Positions 35,351 through 44,400 of a stretch of DNA of 64,000 nucleotides are shown here, one piece after another (within the stretch, counting starts at the first letter, position 1; each line of letters begins with the position of its first letter). This DNA is from Streptomyces lunaelactis (GTDB lineage: Bacteria > Actinomycetota > Actinomycetes > Streptomycetales > Streptomycetaceae). Made by a program: the position numbers and the translations under genes. Under the pieces are notes generated by a model. That model had not been told where the DNA came from. It saw only the letters and a program-made list of their open reading frames with translations, and searched no databases. The DNA is taken from positions 62,001 through 126,000 of the forward strand of contig NZ_CP026305.1 of the NCBI RefSeq assembly GCF_003054555.1. The letters run 5' to 3'.

Positions 35351-35518
35351 ATGCTGCTCACCAAGGAACGTCCTCTCACATCACCACCCGGTCCGCTGAC
35401 CACGACGGCGCCCGAGGAGTCCGTTCAACGGCCCGCGCTGTCGGAAGCGTTCCTGACCGGCAGGCCCGGGACCGGACCCGGCACCTGTACGGCGAACGCC
35501 GACATCGCTGCCCTCTGA
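35351..35518 (+). CDS. Candidate 55-aa small peptide
   Basis: ATG at 35351 follows GGGGGAAACGGC and the frame codes 55 residues, starting MLLTKERPLTSPP and ending GPGTCTANADIAAL. Most third positions are G or C, as in real genes here. A single Cys/Thr-rich C-terminus behind a polar N-terminus loosely resembles a peptide precursor, but no modification enzyme is adjacent. It could be a leader peptide of the replication operon or chance. Confidence 0.3.
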   Translation: MLLTKERPLTSPPGPLTTTAPEESVQRPALSEAFLTGRPGTGPGTCTANADIAAL

Positions 35519-35600
35519 GCAGCTCTCCCCCGCCCCGCCGCCGCCGGCGGCGGTCCCCCCACGGACCGGCCGCCAAAGGTGCCGGCAGGGGCGGAGGTCA

Positions 35601-35622
35601 CCGTCCCGCGCTCGCGGGACGG
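35601..35622. terminator. Hairpin in the replication leader
   Basis: CCGTCCCGCG-CT-CGCGGGACGG is a perfect 10-bp stem with a 2-base loop, lacking a U-tract. It could end transcription of the small ORF or be a structure of the origin. Confidence 0.45.
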
Positions 35623-35640
35623 AGTCATGGGCCTGGCTGG

Positions 35641-35656
35641 GTCGCTTCGGTCGCTG
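35641..35656 (+). repeat. 16-bp replicon repeat, copy 1
   Basis: GTCGCTTCGGTCGCTG. It consists of two GTCGCT units 9 bases apart, and recurs exactly at 35765, 38836 (inverted) and 53485 (inverted). Confidence 0.75.
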
Positions 35657-35764
35657 GTGAGAGCGATCAGGAGGTGCGGACGCACCGCGTCCCCCTCAAT
35701 TCGCTGCCTGCCGGATTGTCGGAGTGCTCTGGGCTAGCCTGTGCTGAACGCATTTCGACCTTGA

Positions 35765-35780
35765 GTCGCTTCGGTCGCTG
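35765..35780 (+). repeat. 16-bp replicon repeat, copy 2
   Basis: GTCGCTTCGGTCGCTG, ending 13 bases before the start of the primase-polymerase gene, where it could act as operator or iteron. Confidence 0.75.
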
Positions 35781-35793
35781 AAAGGAACCATCA

Positions 35794-36918
35794 ATGCCCC
35801 CTGAGCTGGGGATTTCTGGCAGCGACTCATCCTGGCTCGCAATGACCGAGGACGACGGGCACAGACCGGGAACGCCGTTGGACACCGCCCTGTGGTGCGC
35901 TGAACAGGGCTGGCCCGTACACCCCTTGGCCCCGGGACGGAAAACCCCGGCCGCCAACTGCACCGACTGCCGGGACCAGCCGCACAGCCCGCAGACCTGT
36001 CCCTGCATCTCCGCCGGTCGCTGGTGCCACGGCTTTCACGCCGCCACCACCGACCAGTCCCGGATCCTGGACTGGTGGACGGAGCAGCCCCGCTTCGGCG
36101 TGGGCGTTGCCTGCGGGCCTGCAGGCCTCGTCGTCATCGACGTGGACGCACACCCGGTACCGCTGCCGGATCCCGACCGGCTCCTGCCCGGAATCCACAT
36201 CCCCGCCTCCGTCACCCTGGAGGGCCTCCGCCACGGCTTTCACAGCCTGGCCCTGCTGGCGGCACTGCGCGGCGCACAGGACCCGAGCCAGGACGACACC
36301 ACCCTGCGCGTGCGCACCCCCTCGGGAGGACTGCACCTGTGGTACACCGCGCAGGCCGGTCACACCTGGCGGTGCTCGACCGGCTCCAGTGCCGGACGGG
36401 CACTGGCCTGGCAGGTCGATGTGCGCGCCCACGGGGGCTACATCATCGCTCCCGGCACCACCACAGCCACCGGCACCTACACCGCCTGCCGACCCGTCAG
36501 GCGCCCCGCGCCGCTGCCAGGCTGGCTCGCGGCGGAATTGGAGCGCACCGGCCACCGTCCCGCGCCGCCCGCCCCGAGGTCGGCAACGCCCGTACCCTCC
36601 CGGGCTCGTGCCGCCGTCATCGCCGCGCGCGGTGGCCGCGACGCCGCCGCCCGGACCCTGGCCACCGTGCTGACGGCGGTGACGGAGTGCGCCGCGATCG
36701 CACAGGGCGCCGGCTTCAGTGAAAAGCTCAACCGCGCCGCCTTCACCGCAGGCGGTCTGGTGGGCGCCGGCCGCATGAACCTCGCCGACGCGGAGTCCGC
36801 ACTGGTGGCTGCCGCCGCACATGCCCGCCCCGGCCAAGAACGCCGCTCCCTGCAGATCATCCGCAGCGGGATGAGCGCGGGCAGCCGGCGGCCGCTCAAT
36901 CCGGGAGACCGTACGTGA
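35794..36918 (+). CDS. Primase-polymerase (Prim-Pol domain) replication protein
   Basis: A 374-aa protein with a bifunctional primase/polymerase domain at its N-terminus (about residues 28-250): ALWCAEQGWPVHPLAPGRKTP, a set of cysteines (residues about 54-70) likely to bind zinc, ILDWWTEQPRFGVGVACG and the catalytic acids in VVIDVDAH. Such proteins start DNA synthesis on plasmids and phages. AAAGGA precedes the ATG. Its stop overlaps the next gene by GTGA. Confidence 0.85.
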   Translation: MPPELGISGSDSSWLAMTEDDGHRPGTPLDTALWCAEQGWPVHPLAPGRKTPAANCTDCRDQPHSPQTCPCISAGRWCHGFHAATTDQSRILDWWTEQPRFGVGVACGPAGLVVIDVDAHPVPLPDPDRLLPGIHIPASVTLEGLRHGFHSLALLAALRGAQDPSQDDTTLRVRTPSGGLHLWYTAQAGHTWRCSTGSSAGRALAWQVDVRAHGGYIIAPGTTTATGTYTACRPVRRPAPLPGWLAAELERTGHRPAPPAPRSATPVPSRARAAVIAARGGRDAAARTLATVLTAVTECAAIAQGAGFSEKLNRAAFTAGGLVGAGRMNLADAESALVAAAAHARPGQERRSLQIIRSGMSAGSRRPLNPGDRT

Positions 36919-38426
36919 ACGACGCACCGTCCCCTCAGGAAGGCCTGTTCGACCCTGTCGAAGTCGCCCGCCAGATCATGCTCGGCTCCCCCGGCGGCGT
37001 ACCGGCCCAGAGCGCGTCCGAACCCGTCGCGACCCGCGTGAGCGAGCACGGTCTGCTGCCGGACAGTCTCAGCGACCGAGGAAACGCCAAGCTGTTCGTG
37101 TCCCTGTACGGGCGGGACTTCCGGCACGTGCCGGGCCTCGGCTGGTACCGGTGGTCCGGCTACCGCTGGGAGATCGACGAGGACGACAACGTTCTCTGGG
37201 CGGCCGGTGAGATGGCCGAGTCGCTCGCCGAGACCGACCCCCGTGCGCGGCACACCGACTCCGCACTGCGCCGCCACCGCCGCCGGGCCCTGTCCACATC
37301 CGGGATGAAGGCCATGCTCATGCAGGCGAAGGCGGCACCGGGCATGGTCCTCAACGCCTCCCTGCTGGACGCCGATCCGTACGCACTGTGCACGCCCGCG
37401 GGCGTCATCGACCTCACCACCGGCATGCTCGTGGCACCCGACCCGGAGAAGCACTACCACTCGCGCGCCACGAGCGTGGCCGCCCGGGCGATGGCCACAC
37501 CGCGGTGGCAGCAGTTCCTGACCGACACCTTCGGCGACGACGCCGACGGCCACCAGATGATCGACTTCCTCCACGAACTGCTGGGCTACTCCGTCACCGG
37601 CGATGTCGGCGCGCAGGTCATGCCGTTCCTCTACGGACAGGGGAAGAACGGCAAGTCCGTACTGCTGGACGTGATGGTCAAACTGCTGGGTGACTACGCC
37701 GACGCGGCCCCGCCCGGGTTCCTCATGGCGCGCCCCTTCGAGGGGCATCCCACCGACCTGGCCGAGCTGCACGGCCGACGCATCATCGTGTGCTCGGAGC
37801 TCAAGCCCGGCGACCGGTTCGACGAGGCCCGGGTCAAGCTGCTGACCGGCGGCGACCGCATCAAGGCCCGCCGGATGCGCCAGGACTTCTTCGGCTTCAA
37901 CCCGACCCACAAGCTGTGGCTGCTGGGCAACCACCGGCCCGAAGTCGGTACCGGAGGGTACGCGTTCTGGCGCCGGATGAAACTCATCCCGTTCGAGCGG
38001 GTCGTGGCGGACGACCGCAAGGTGGACAACCTCGCCGACGTCCTGGTCACCGAGGAGGGGCCGGGAATCCTCAACTGGCTGATCACGGGCGCCCGCCGCT
38101 ACCTCACAGGCTCCCGCGATCTCACGGGCCCTCAGCAGGTCCGTACCGCCACGACGGCCTACGCCGAGACCGAGGACCACACCGGGCGCTTCCTGGGCGA
38201 GTGCTGCACACGGGCACCCGCCATGCGCGCCGAGCAGGCCCAGCTCTACAGCAGCTACAAGAAGTGGTGCCAGCTGGAAGGCGCCAACCCCGCCTCCTCC
38301 AGGGCCTTTGCCGCCCGGGTGCGGGAGACTGTCGGCATCGCCACCCCCAAAGACATGATCCTTTCGAACCAGCGGAAGTTCTACCCCGGTATCGGGCTCA
38401 ACGCTGAAGTGGGAGAAACCTCGTGA
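36915..38426 (+). CDS. D5/P4-family primase-helicase
   Basis: A 503-aa superfamily III helicase of the phage/plasmid primase type. The N-terminal D5 region covers about residues 45-200; the Walker A motif is GQGKNGKSVLLD near residue 240, Walker B falls in GRRIIVCSELKPG, and LWLLGNHRP is the sensor asparagine motif. With the upstream primase-polymerase it forms the core replisome of this replicon. GTG start overlapping the upstream stop. Confidence 0.9.
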   Translation: MNDAPSPQEGLFDPVEVARQIMLGSPGGVPAQSASEPVATRVSEHGLLPDSLSDRGNAKLFVSLYGRDFRHVPGLGWYRWSGYRWEIDEDDNVLWAAGEMAESLAETDPRARHTDSALRRHRRRALSTSGMKAMLMQAKAAPGMVLNASLLDADPYALCTPAGVIDLTTGMLVAPDPEKHYHSRATSVAARAMATPRWQQFLTDTFGDDADGHQMIDFLHELLGYSVTGDVGAQVMPFLYGQGKNGKSVLLDVMVKLLGDYADAAPPGFLMARPFEGHPTDLAELHGRRIIVCSELKPGDRFDEARVKLLTGGDRIKARRMRQDFFGFNPTHKLWLLGNHRPEVGTGGYAFWRRMKLIPFERVVADDRKVDNLADVLVTEEGPGILNWLITGARRYLTGSRDLTGPQQVRTATTAYAETEDHTGRFLGECCTRAPAMRAEQAQLYSSYKKWCQLEGANPASSRAFAARVRETVGIATPKDMILSNQRKFYPGIGLNAEVGETS

Positions 38427-38827
38427 GCGCCCTGATCGAACCCGGTCAACTCGCCCACGAGAGCGAGCTCGTGTGGCTGGAGGACACCACCACCCTGGAC
38501 TACGTGCGCCAGAGCCTGGACCGGCTGCCCACGCGCCGGGGCAAGCCCGCCTACCACCGCGACGGCCGCATGGTCGGCTACGCGGTCCTCGGCCCCGAGG
38601 CCCGTTCCTCGAGGGCATCGGGCACCTTCCTGCGCCGGGTCTTCTGGCTGCTCCCCCACGACCGGGACGGCCGGCCCAGCGGCCTGTACGCCTCCGGTGC
38701 GCCGTCGGAGGCCGTCGACCCGCGGACCGTTGCCCCCAGGGTCAAGGGCTACAAGACCCAGCGGTCCGAGGGCGGCCCGGAGTCCGAGGCGATGCGCGAG
38801 CTCGGGATAACGCTGCCGGAGAGCTGA
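38423..38827 (+). CDS. Small replication-operon protein
   Basis: A 134-aa protein with a GTGA overlap to the helicase gene, so probably made in step with it. It is basic in the middle (RLPTRRGKPAYHRDGR) and I recognise no domain. Its position suggests an accessory to replication or copy control. Confidence 0.7.
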   Translation: MSALIEPGQLAHESELVWLEDTTTLDYVRQSLDRLPTRRGKPAYHRDGRMVGYAVLGPEARSSRASGTFLRRVFWLLPHDRDGRPSGLYASGAPSEAVDPRTVAPRVKGYKTQRSEGGPESEAMRELGITLPES

Positions 38828-38835
38828 GGACCGGA

Positions 38836-38851
38836 CAGCGACCGAAGCGAC
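38836..38851 (-). repeat. 16-bp replicon repeat, copy 3 (inverted)
   Basis: CAGCGACCGAAGCGAC, the exact reverse complement of the copies at 35641 and 35765. It closes the replication operon on the right. Confidence 0.75.
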
Positions 38852-39044
38852 GGCGCTGTGGACCTGTCACCAGGTGCACAGCGCCACGTTCATGGGCTCA
38901 GCCGTGTGCTCGTCGGTCGCGTGGGAGACGGCCTCGGAGTCCTAGGCCGATTCGTTTGGATCACTCCCGCCGGCCGAGGTTGTCGTCGCCCACACCCCGC
39001 CAATCGTCAGGGGGCGCACAGGCCGGGCAACGGCCCCCACGAAA

Positions 39045-39087
39045 GGAGTTCGCCGTCGGCGCAGCGACTGCGCCGACGGCGAACTCC
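39045..39087. terminator. Strong bidirectional terminator
   Basis: A perfect 20-bp stem (GGAGTTCGCCGTCGGCGCAG and its complement) with a CGA loop lies between the replication operon and the convergent FG-GAP gene. Confidence 0.85.
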
Positions 39088-39100
39088 CCTCACTTCAGCG

Positions 39101-42100
39101 TCAGAACAGGCCCTTGAATCCGTTCCAGCCACCGGTGCCGATCAGCACCCGGCCGGCGTACGTACCGGCACCGGTGGAGGCGTACCGCCACAGCTTCCCA
39201 GTGGTGTCCCGCGCCAGCAGATCGGCGCGCCCGTCACCGGACAGGTCACCGGTCCCGACGAGAGCGGAGTAAACGCCCCACCCGCCGCCGACCCGCACCC
39301 GCGTGGTCACGCCACCGGTGGAGGTCCCGGAGTACCGCCACAGCACACCGGCGGAGTCGACCCCGAGCAGGTCGCCACGCCCGTCCCCGTTCAGGTCCCC
39401 GGCCCCGACGATCCGCTTGTACAGCTTCCAGTTGGTCCCGATCCGCACCCGCGACTTCAGCCGGTGATCGGCCGTACCGGCGTAGAAGTACATGTCACCG
39501 GTGGATGCCTGACGGGCAGCCAAGTCGACAAACCCGTCCCCGTTGACATCGCCGGATGACGTCAGCTGGTCGTACTGCCCCCAGCCGGAACCGATCAACG
39601 TGTATGGCGACGAAGCGGTGACGACCTTCCCGCACCCGGGCCGATACGCCCGCAGCTGGTCCCCGACCCGCACGAGCACGTCACCGCATCGGTCGCCGTT
39701 CACGTCCCCGAAGGGCACGAGCACGGAGTTGGCGGCGAACTTGCCGCCGGACCCGGCGATACGGGAGGACAGCCCGCCCGTACCCGTCCCCCGGTACAGC
39801 GATACGGCCCCGGCGGGATCCGTCACCAGCAGGTCACCGAACCCGTCGTCGCCGGTGTCCCGCCACACGGCGGCACCTCCGCTCACCGCTACGGTCCCGG
39901 AGGCCGCAAGATCGGCCCCCTGCCCGTCGGCCGGCTTGACGGCCAGGGTCCATGTGTAAGCCCCATTGACCACGAGCTTCCCGCTCGCGTCCTTCCCGTC
40001 CCACGACGGCGCGACCAGACCACGGGCCTCGCCCCCGGTGAGCGTCCGCACGACCTTCCCAGTCACCTTGTGCTTCAGCACCAGCGACCACGAGGCCCCA
40101 GGCTTCGACAGCCACCACCGCGACTTCCAGGCTCCGGCCTTGATGTCGGCGGCGGCCGGGGTGTCGGCGTCGATGACGGCGGCCTGGGAGGCGGGGACGC
40201 CCGACGGGACGATCCGTACCCGCCGGTCCTCGCCCGTGTAGGCGACGTGGCCGCCGAAGCGGTCGACGGTCCACCCGGCCCGGCGCGCGGTCCGGTCCCC
40301 GAGCTCGGTGGAGGTGGCGACCACGCGCTGGGGCAGGTCCGCCTCCTTACCGCTGACCGGGAGACCGTTGTGCAGGTCGACGAGGGTGAGGCCGGCCGCG
40401 TCCGAGCGGCGGACCAGGTAGCCGTCGCCGAGGAGCGTCTCGTCGGCGCCGAGCCTCAGGAAGCGCTTCGCCTGCCGGTCATAGACGCCGGCTCCCCGGA
40501 AGTCGTGCCAGTAGTCGCTGCACCGCCAGTACACCCAGCGGCCCACGGCCTGGAGGTCGCTGGGGACGCAGCCCGCGTCGAAGGACTCGCCGGCGGCGCC
40601 CGTCGACAGGTTCTTCGCCGCCACTTTGGTCGGCACGCCCGAGCTGGTGTCGTCCCACCGGCCGAGGGCGCTCCACAGCGTGTTGCCCCAGACGGAGGAC
40701 GCAACCGGCTGCCGCTTCAGGAGCACGCTCCCGGTGTCGGCGTCCTTGAAGTGGAGGACCGCCTGCTCACCGCCCGACGCCTGGTTCACGACACCGAACC
40801 GGCCGGAGAGGTCGACGAGTTGGGGGCTGCTGAGTCCGGAAGTCACCCTCGGACCCCATGGAGCGGTGCCGTTCCGGTAGAGCATGGTGACGTCCTGCTC
40901 GGTCGCGGCCTTGCGGCCGTGATGCCCGTCGCCGCTCGCGAACATCGTCACGCAGTAGGTGCCGGAGGTGGGGCTGCAGGAGTCGTCGTCCCGGCCGGAC
41001 ACGAGGCCGTCGACGGTCGAGTTCAGCTCCTCCGGACGGCCGGAGGTCTTCAGCCAGGTGCTCCGGTAGCCGCCGATGGTGGTGCCCGGGCTGTAGTGCT
41101 GCGAGTCGTCGGCCGTGGTGAGGATGCCGCTGCCGAGCGAGATGCCGGCCGGCTTCGCCTCCCGGTCCTCGATGTCCGCGAGGCGCTTGCGGGTGATGGT
41201 GCCGTCCGCGGCGCGCGTGAAGCGGTAGTACCCCCAGTTGAGGGCGCCGTAGGTGGTGTTCTCCTCCGCGCCTGCCACCAGGAGCGAGCCGTCGGGCGTG
41301 CGGTGCACCGAGGTTGAGGCGACGGCCAGCAGGGACTTCGAGTTCCCCTCGGCGTCGCGCAGGACGAGATGGTTGCCCCGGTACTCGTTGTTGCCGGGGT
41401 TGGGCGGGGAGACGGTGACGAGGTCGTCGCCGAGGCGCCGGACGGCGTCGTTGTAGGCCACGTCCCGCAGGTCGAGGGTGGTCGGCTCCGCGTCCAGGTC
41501 GTCACGGCGGTATACCTGGGCGGCGTAGCTGGACAGTGCGCCGACGTGGAAGACGGTGTCCCGGTCGAAGGAGACGCTCTCGCCCTGCGTGGAGAGTGCC
41601 TTCACGCTCCCGGAGGCGAGGTCGACGACCCACCACCCCTGGGACATCGTGCTGTCCTCCCACTTGATGCCGCGGACGGCGACGGACCGGGCGTCGCCCT
41701 CGCTGATGGTGAGGTTCCACCCCTCCGGCAGGCCATCCAGTGTCCGGTCCCGCACCTCGCCGTTCTCCAGGCGCAGGAGGTGCAGGCTCGTAACGGCGTT
41801 CTCGGCACCGGTCCGGGTGATGACGGTGTCGCCGTAGGTCGCGACGTACGTCTGGCCCTCCGGGATCGGGACCGTGCTCGACGGTCCGCTGCCGGCCCGC
41901 TGCTGGAGCGTCACGTGCGGGGCCGGGGACTCCGTGTAGAGGGCGACGGTGTCGGAGCCGTGGCCGAAGTCCGCCGGGTACTGGGCGAAACGGAACTCGT
42001 CCACGTTGTAGGCGAGCGGCTCGGGCAGCCGGTGGTCGAGGACGGTCGTCGCACCGGTGGCGTAGTCGATCCAACGGAGGCGGTCGTCACCCTCCTGGGC

Positions 42101-42325
42101 GGTGAGGAAGCCGGTCTCGCCGGCGTTCAGGACGATGGTGGCGCGGGGCACGAAGCGTGCGCCCGGGCTGATGACGACGGGATCGGCAGACGCGCCGGGG
42201 ACCTCGGCGACGGCCGTCCCCGCGGCGGTGCCGATTCCGGCGGTCACGGCAAGCGTGACGGTGAGAGCGATACGGGCGAGCGCGCGCTTGTGGCGCGTGG
42301 CCCGCTTGTTCAGCGGACGAATCAC
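39101..42325 (-). CDS. Secreted FG-GAP/VCBS repeat protein
   Basis: A 1074-aa protein. The N-terminus has a basic start (KRATRHKRALAR), a hydrophobic core (IALTVTLAVTAGIGTAAG) and an AVA-EV cleavage-like site, so a signal peptide is likely. The middle contains WD/beta-propeller-like blocks and a FlgD-type Ig-like region (about residues 730-800, WDGKDASGKLVVNGAYTWTL). The last 250 residues hold repeated GDxNGDGxxDLL calcium-binding-like units (FG-GAP). GTG at 42325 follows GGGAGGG. It is probably exported and surface-associated or released. Its biological role is unknown. Confidence 0.87.
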   Translation of the reverse strand: MIRPLNKRATRHKRALARIALTVTLAVTAGIGTAAGTAVAEVPGASADPVVISPGARFVPRATIVLNAGETGFLTAQEGDDRLRWIDYATGATTVLDHRLPEPLAYNVDEFRFAQYPADFGHGSDTVALYTESPAPHVTLQQRAGSGPSSTVPIPEGQTYVATYGDTVITRTGAENAVTSLHLLRLENGEVRDRTLDGLPEGWNLTISEGDARSVAVRGIKWEDSTMSQGWWVVDLASGSVKALSTQGESVSFDRDTVFHVGALSSYAAQVYRRDDLDAEPTTLDLRDVAYNDAVRRLGDDLVTVSPPNPGNNEYRGNHLVLRDAEGNSKSLLAVASTSVHRTPDGSLLVAGAEENTTYGALNWGYYRFTRAADGTITRKRLADIEDREAKPAGISLGSGILTTADDSQHYSPGTTIGGYRSTWLKTSGRPEELNSTVDGLVSGRDDDSCSPTSGTYCVTMFASGDGHHGRKAATEQDVTMLYRNGTAPWGPRVTSGLSSPQLVDLSGRFGVVNQASGGEQAVLHFKDADTGSVLLKRQPVASSVWGNTLWSALGRWDDTSSGVPTKVAAKNLSTGAAGESFDAGCVPSDLQAVGRWVYWRCSDYWHDFRGAGVYDRQAKRFLRLGADETLLGDGYLVRRSDAAGLTLVDLHNGLPVSGKEADLPQRVVATSTELGDRTARRAGWTVDRFGGHVAYTGEDRRVRIVPSGVPASQAAVIDADTPAAADIKAGAWKSRWWLSKPGASWSLVLKHKVTGKVVRTLTGGEARGLVAPSWDGKDASGKLVVNGAYTWTLAVKPADGQGADLAASGTVAVSGGAAVWRDTGDDGFGDLLVTDPAGAVSLYRGTGTGGLSSRIAGSGGKFAANSVLVPFGDVNGDRCGDVLVRVGDQLRAYRPGCGKVVTASSPYTLIGSGWGQYDQLTSSGDVNGDGFVDLAARQASTGDMYFYAGTADHRLKSRVRIGTNWKLYKRIVGAGDLNGDGRGDLLGVDSAGVLWRYSGTSTGGVTTRVRVGGGWGVYSALVGTGDLSGDGRADLLARDTTGKLWRYASTGAGTYAGRVLIGTGGWNGFKGLF

Positions 42326-42525
42326 GAAAAAGTCCCTCCCCAGGGCAATCGAGGAGGGGGGCTTGTGGAACCGCCGATCATCCCTGCTCGAGCAGGGCGA
42401 CAGTAGCAGGCGGGATCATGGCCCGACATCGAGTTTCGAACCTGTTCAAGGGCTGGCCGCGGTCCGCGTCGGACCGCTGACCGGACCAAGCCGGAGGTAC
42501 CCAACCGGGCGGGCCGTCGTGACAG

Positions 42526-42565
42526 TGATCCAAGCGAAACGGCCTGGGCGGTTTCGCTTGGATCA
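42526..42565. repeat. Inverted repeat at the IS remnant end
   Basis: TGATCCAAGCGAAAC and GTTTCGCTTGGATCA are perfect 15-bp arms around a 10-base centre. The right arm covers the transposase stop codon. It may be the IS end, a terminator, or both. Confidence 0.6.
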
Positions 42566-43350
42566 TCGGGCGGACCAGAGGAAGATGCCCGCGATGTGGA
42601 GTCCGGCCAGGTAAATGGTTGTGGTCTTCTCGTAGCGGGTGGCGATGCCTCGCCACTGCTTCAGGCGGTTGATGCACCGCTCGACGGTGTTGCGTTGCTT
42701 GTATGTCACGCGGTCGAAGGCGGGTGGCCTTCCGCCGCGGCTGCCGCGCCGTAGCCGGTGGCCCTGCTGGTCGGCCGGGACGGGGGATGACCGCTCGGAT
42801 ACCGCGCTTGCGCAGGTGCTCGCGGATGAGTAGGCCTTGTCGGCCAGGACCACCTCCGGCCGGGTCCGGGGCCGTCCGCGTCGGCGTGGCACGCGCAGGC
42901 GGGCCATCACGTCCGCGAAAGCGGGCGCGTAACCGGCCTGCCCCGCAGTGAGCACGAAGGCGAGCGGCCGCCAGTGAGCGTCGGCCACAAGATGGATCCT
43001 TGTGGTCAGCCCGCCCCGGGACCGGCCGATGGCGTGGTCTGCCGGCTCGCCGGCCGGGGCCCCTTTTTGCGGGCCCCGGCCGCGTGCTGGTGAGCCCGCA
43101 CGATCCCGTACTTCTCCGGCAGGTAGACCCACTGCGATCCGGTCTGGAACTTGAAGGCGATCGCATCGATTACCTCCCGGTGATCCCGCCACCGGCCACC
43201 CCGCTTCGGCGTCCGGTCCGGAAGCAACGGCTCAATCCGCGCCCACTGCGGCGGGCCCCGTTTCTCTGCCCTGTTGCTGAAGTTCTTCGAGCTGGAGGGC
43301 CGGTTCCCTAACCCGCTGGAAGACATGAACGAGGCCGCCTGGCGGGCGCG
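42563..43350 (-). pseudogene. Broken IS5-family transposase
   Basis: Three frames hold parts of one IS5-type transposase: RIEPLLPDRTPKRGGRWRDH near the start, GRSRGGLTTRIHLVADAHW in the middle, IREHLRKRGIRAVIP in a second frame, then NTVERCINRLKQWRGIATRY. The join LPEKYG-IVRAHQHAAG lacks roughly 40 residues including the first catalytic aspartate, and at least two frameshifts follow. It cannot make an active enzyme. It is unrelated in detail to the intact element at 15744. Confidence 0.85.
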
Positions 43351-43419
43351 CGAGGGGGTCGGCTCAGGTTGAGGGGGCCGGCTGTGGGCACCACTGGCTG
43401 GGACCGTCAAGACGGCTGT

Positions 43420-44175
43420 CTATCCGGGATCTGAACGTGGCTTGGCAGTGCCGCCTGGGCTCGCTTCGGGTTTCGTGTAGAGGACTTCGCGGACCTGCTC
43501 CGCGGCGCGCAGGATGCTCTCGCTGATGAAGTCGCTGAAGCGGGCGATGTTCTCGAGGCGGGCGGCGGCCGGGGTGCCTGGGCCGAGGACGCTGACGCCC
43601 TGCCGTGCGGTCTCGGCGACTTGGGCGATGCCGCGGGCGCTGGCGATCGTCGACTGGTACCAGACGTCGTCGTCGACGAAGTAGCGCTCGCGGCGCCGTT
43701 CGTCGCGTTCCCGGCGGATGAGGCCCTGCTCTTCGAGGAACGAGATCGCCTTGGAGACGGACGCCGGGCTGACCTGGAGGTGCTGGACGAGTTCGGACGC
43801 GGTGACGCTGCCCGCGTCGGCAATAAAGAGGCAGGTCAGCACCCGAGCCGTCATCTTGGGCAGGCCCTGATGCATCAGGAGGGTCGTGAACGCCTCCTCG
43901 TACTCGCGCACGGCCTCGTCGTCCCGCCCGTGGCCCTGCGCAGGCGCCCCCTGCTCTCGGGGCGGGGCGTGCTTGCGCCGGTGGGCTCGGCGTTCGGTGG
44001 CGCGGTGGGCCAGGTCGGCGCGGTAGGCGGTGGGGCCGGCGTTGCGCATCACCTCACGCGTGATCGTCGAGGTGGGGCGGTCGAGACGTCGGGCGATCTC
44101 CGCGTAGGCGAGGCCGTCGGCCAGCCCCAGCGCGATCTGCTGACGTTCCTGCTGGGTGAGTCTGCCTCCCGGCAC
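43420..44175 (-). CDS. GbsR/MarR-family regulator with added N-terminal HTH
   Basis: A 251-aa protein with two DNA-binding regions: an N-terminal helix-turn-helix of the transposase/resolvase type (LTQQERQQIALGLADGLAYA, then EIARRLDRPTSTITREV) and a GbsR/MarR winged helix (about residues 100-185: TASELVQHLQVSPASVSKAI). GTG at 44175 follows GGGAG by six bases; the longer frame upstream has no homology. It is divergent from a DUF4097 gene, and both promoters carry CAACGTAGCGTT. Confidence 0.82.
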   Translation of the reverse strand: MPGGRLTQQERQQIALGLADGLAYAEIARRLDRPTSTITREVMRNAGPTAYRADLAHRATERRAHRRKHAPPREQGAPAQGHGRDDEAVREYEEAFTTLLMHQGLPKMTARVLTCLFIADAGSVTASELVQHLQVSPASVSKAISFLEEQGLIRRERDERRRERYFVDDDVWYQSTIASARGIAQVAETARQGVSVLGPGTPAAARLENIARFSDFISESILRAAEQVREVLYTKPEASPGGTAKPRSDPG

Positions 44176-44207
44176 CGCGATCTCCCTTCGTGCTTCCCTG
44201 ATGCGGC

Positions 44208-44219
44208 CAACGTAGCGTT
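44208..44219. promoter_or_regulatory. Shared 12-bp operator, copy 1
   Basis: CAACGTAGCGTT, near-palindromic (AACG-TA-GCGTT), lies upstream of the GbsR/MarR gene start. Confidence 0.6.
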
Positions 44220-44350
44220 CACTCACAGTCCAATGCAACGATCAGGCGCCTGTCATTGCGTTAGATTTACGCCCGTTGCAACGAAATCTGTACTCTCATC
44301 TGCACTAATAGTAATTAGACGCAACGAACTAGTTGCTCACTCCTTGAACG

Positions 44351-44362
44351 CAACGTAGCGTT
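44351..44362. promoter_or_regulatory. Shared 12-bp operator, copy 2
   Basis: An identical CAACGTAGCGTT about 38 bases before the DUF4097 gene; further GCAACG/CGTTGC half-sites lie between the two copies in a locally AT-rich segment. Confidence 0.6.
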
Positions 44363-44400
44363 TGCGATGTCAGAAACAACGAGCGCACGAGGAGAGCATG

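Larger units (their letters stand above)
35103..35793. other. Leader of the replication operon
   Basis: About 690 bases without a long gene. It holds an AT-rich segment (35191-35210), a candidate 55-aa ORF at 35351-35518, a G+C hairpin near 35533-35551, a perfect 10-bp hairpin at 35601-35622 and two copies of the 16-bp GTCGCTTCGGTCGCTG repeat. This layout would suit a replication origin or control region. Confidence 0.5.

Noticed and set aside
35233..35781. A 182-codon frame in the replication leader
   Set aside because: Its composition is biased, it runs through the hairpins and repeats, and it has no motif or RBS.
36477..38618. A 713-codon minus-strand frame over the replication operon
   Set aside because: It has no family motifs and opposes three coupled genes with Walker and primase motifs.
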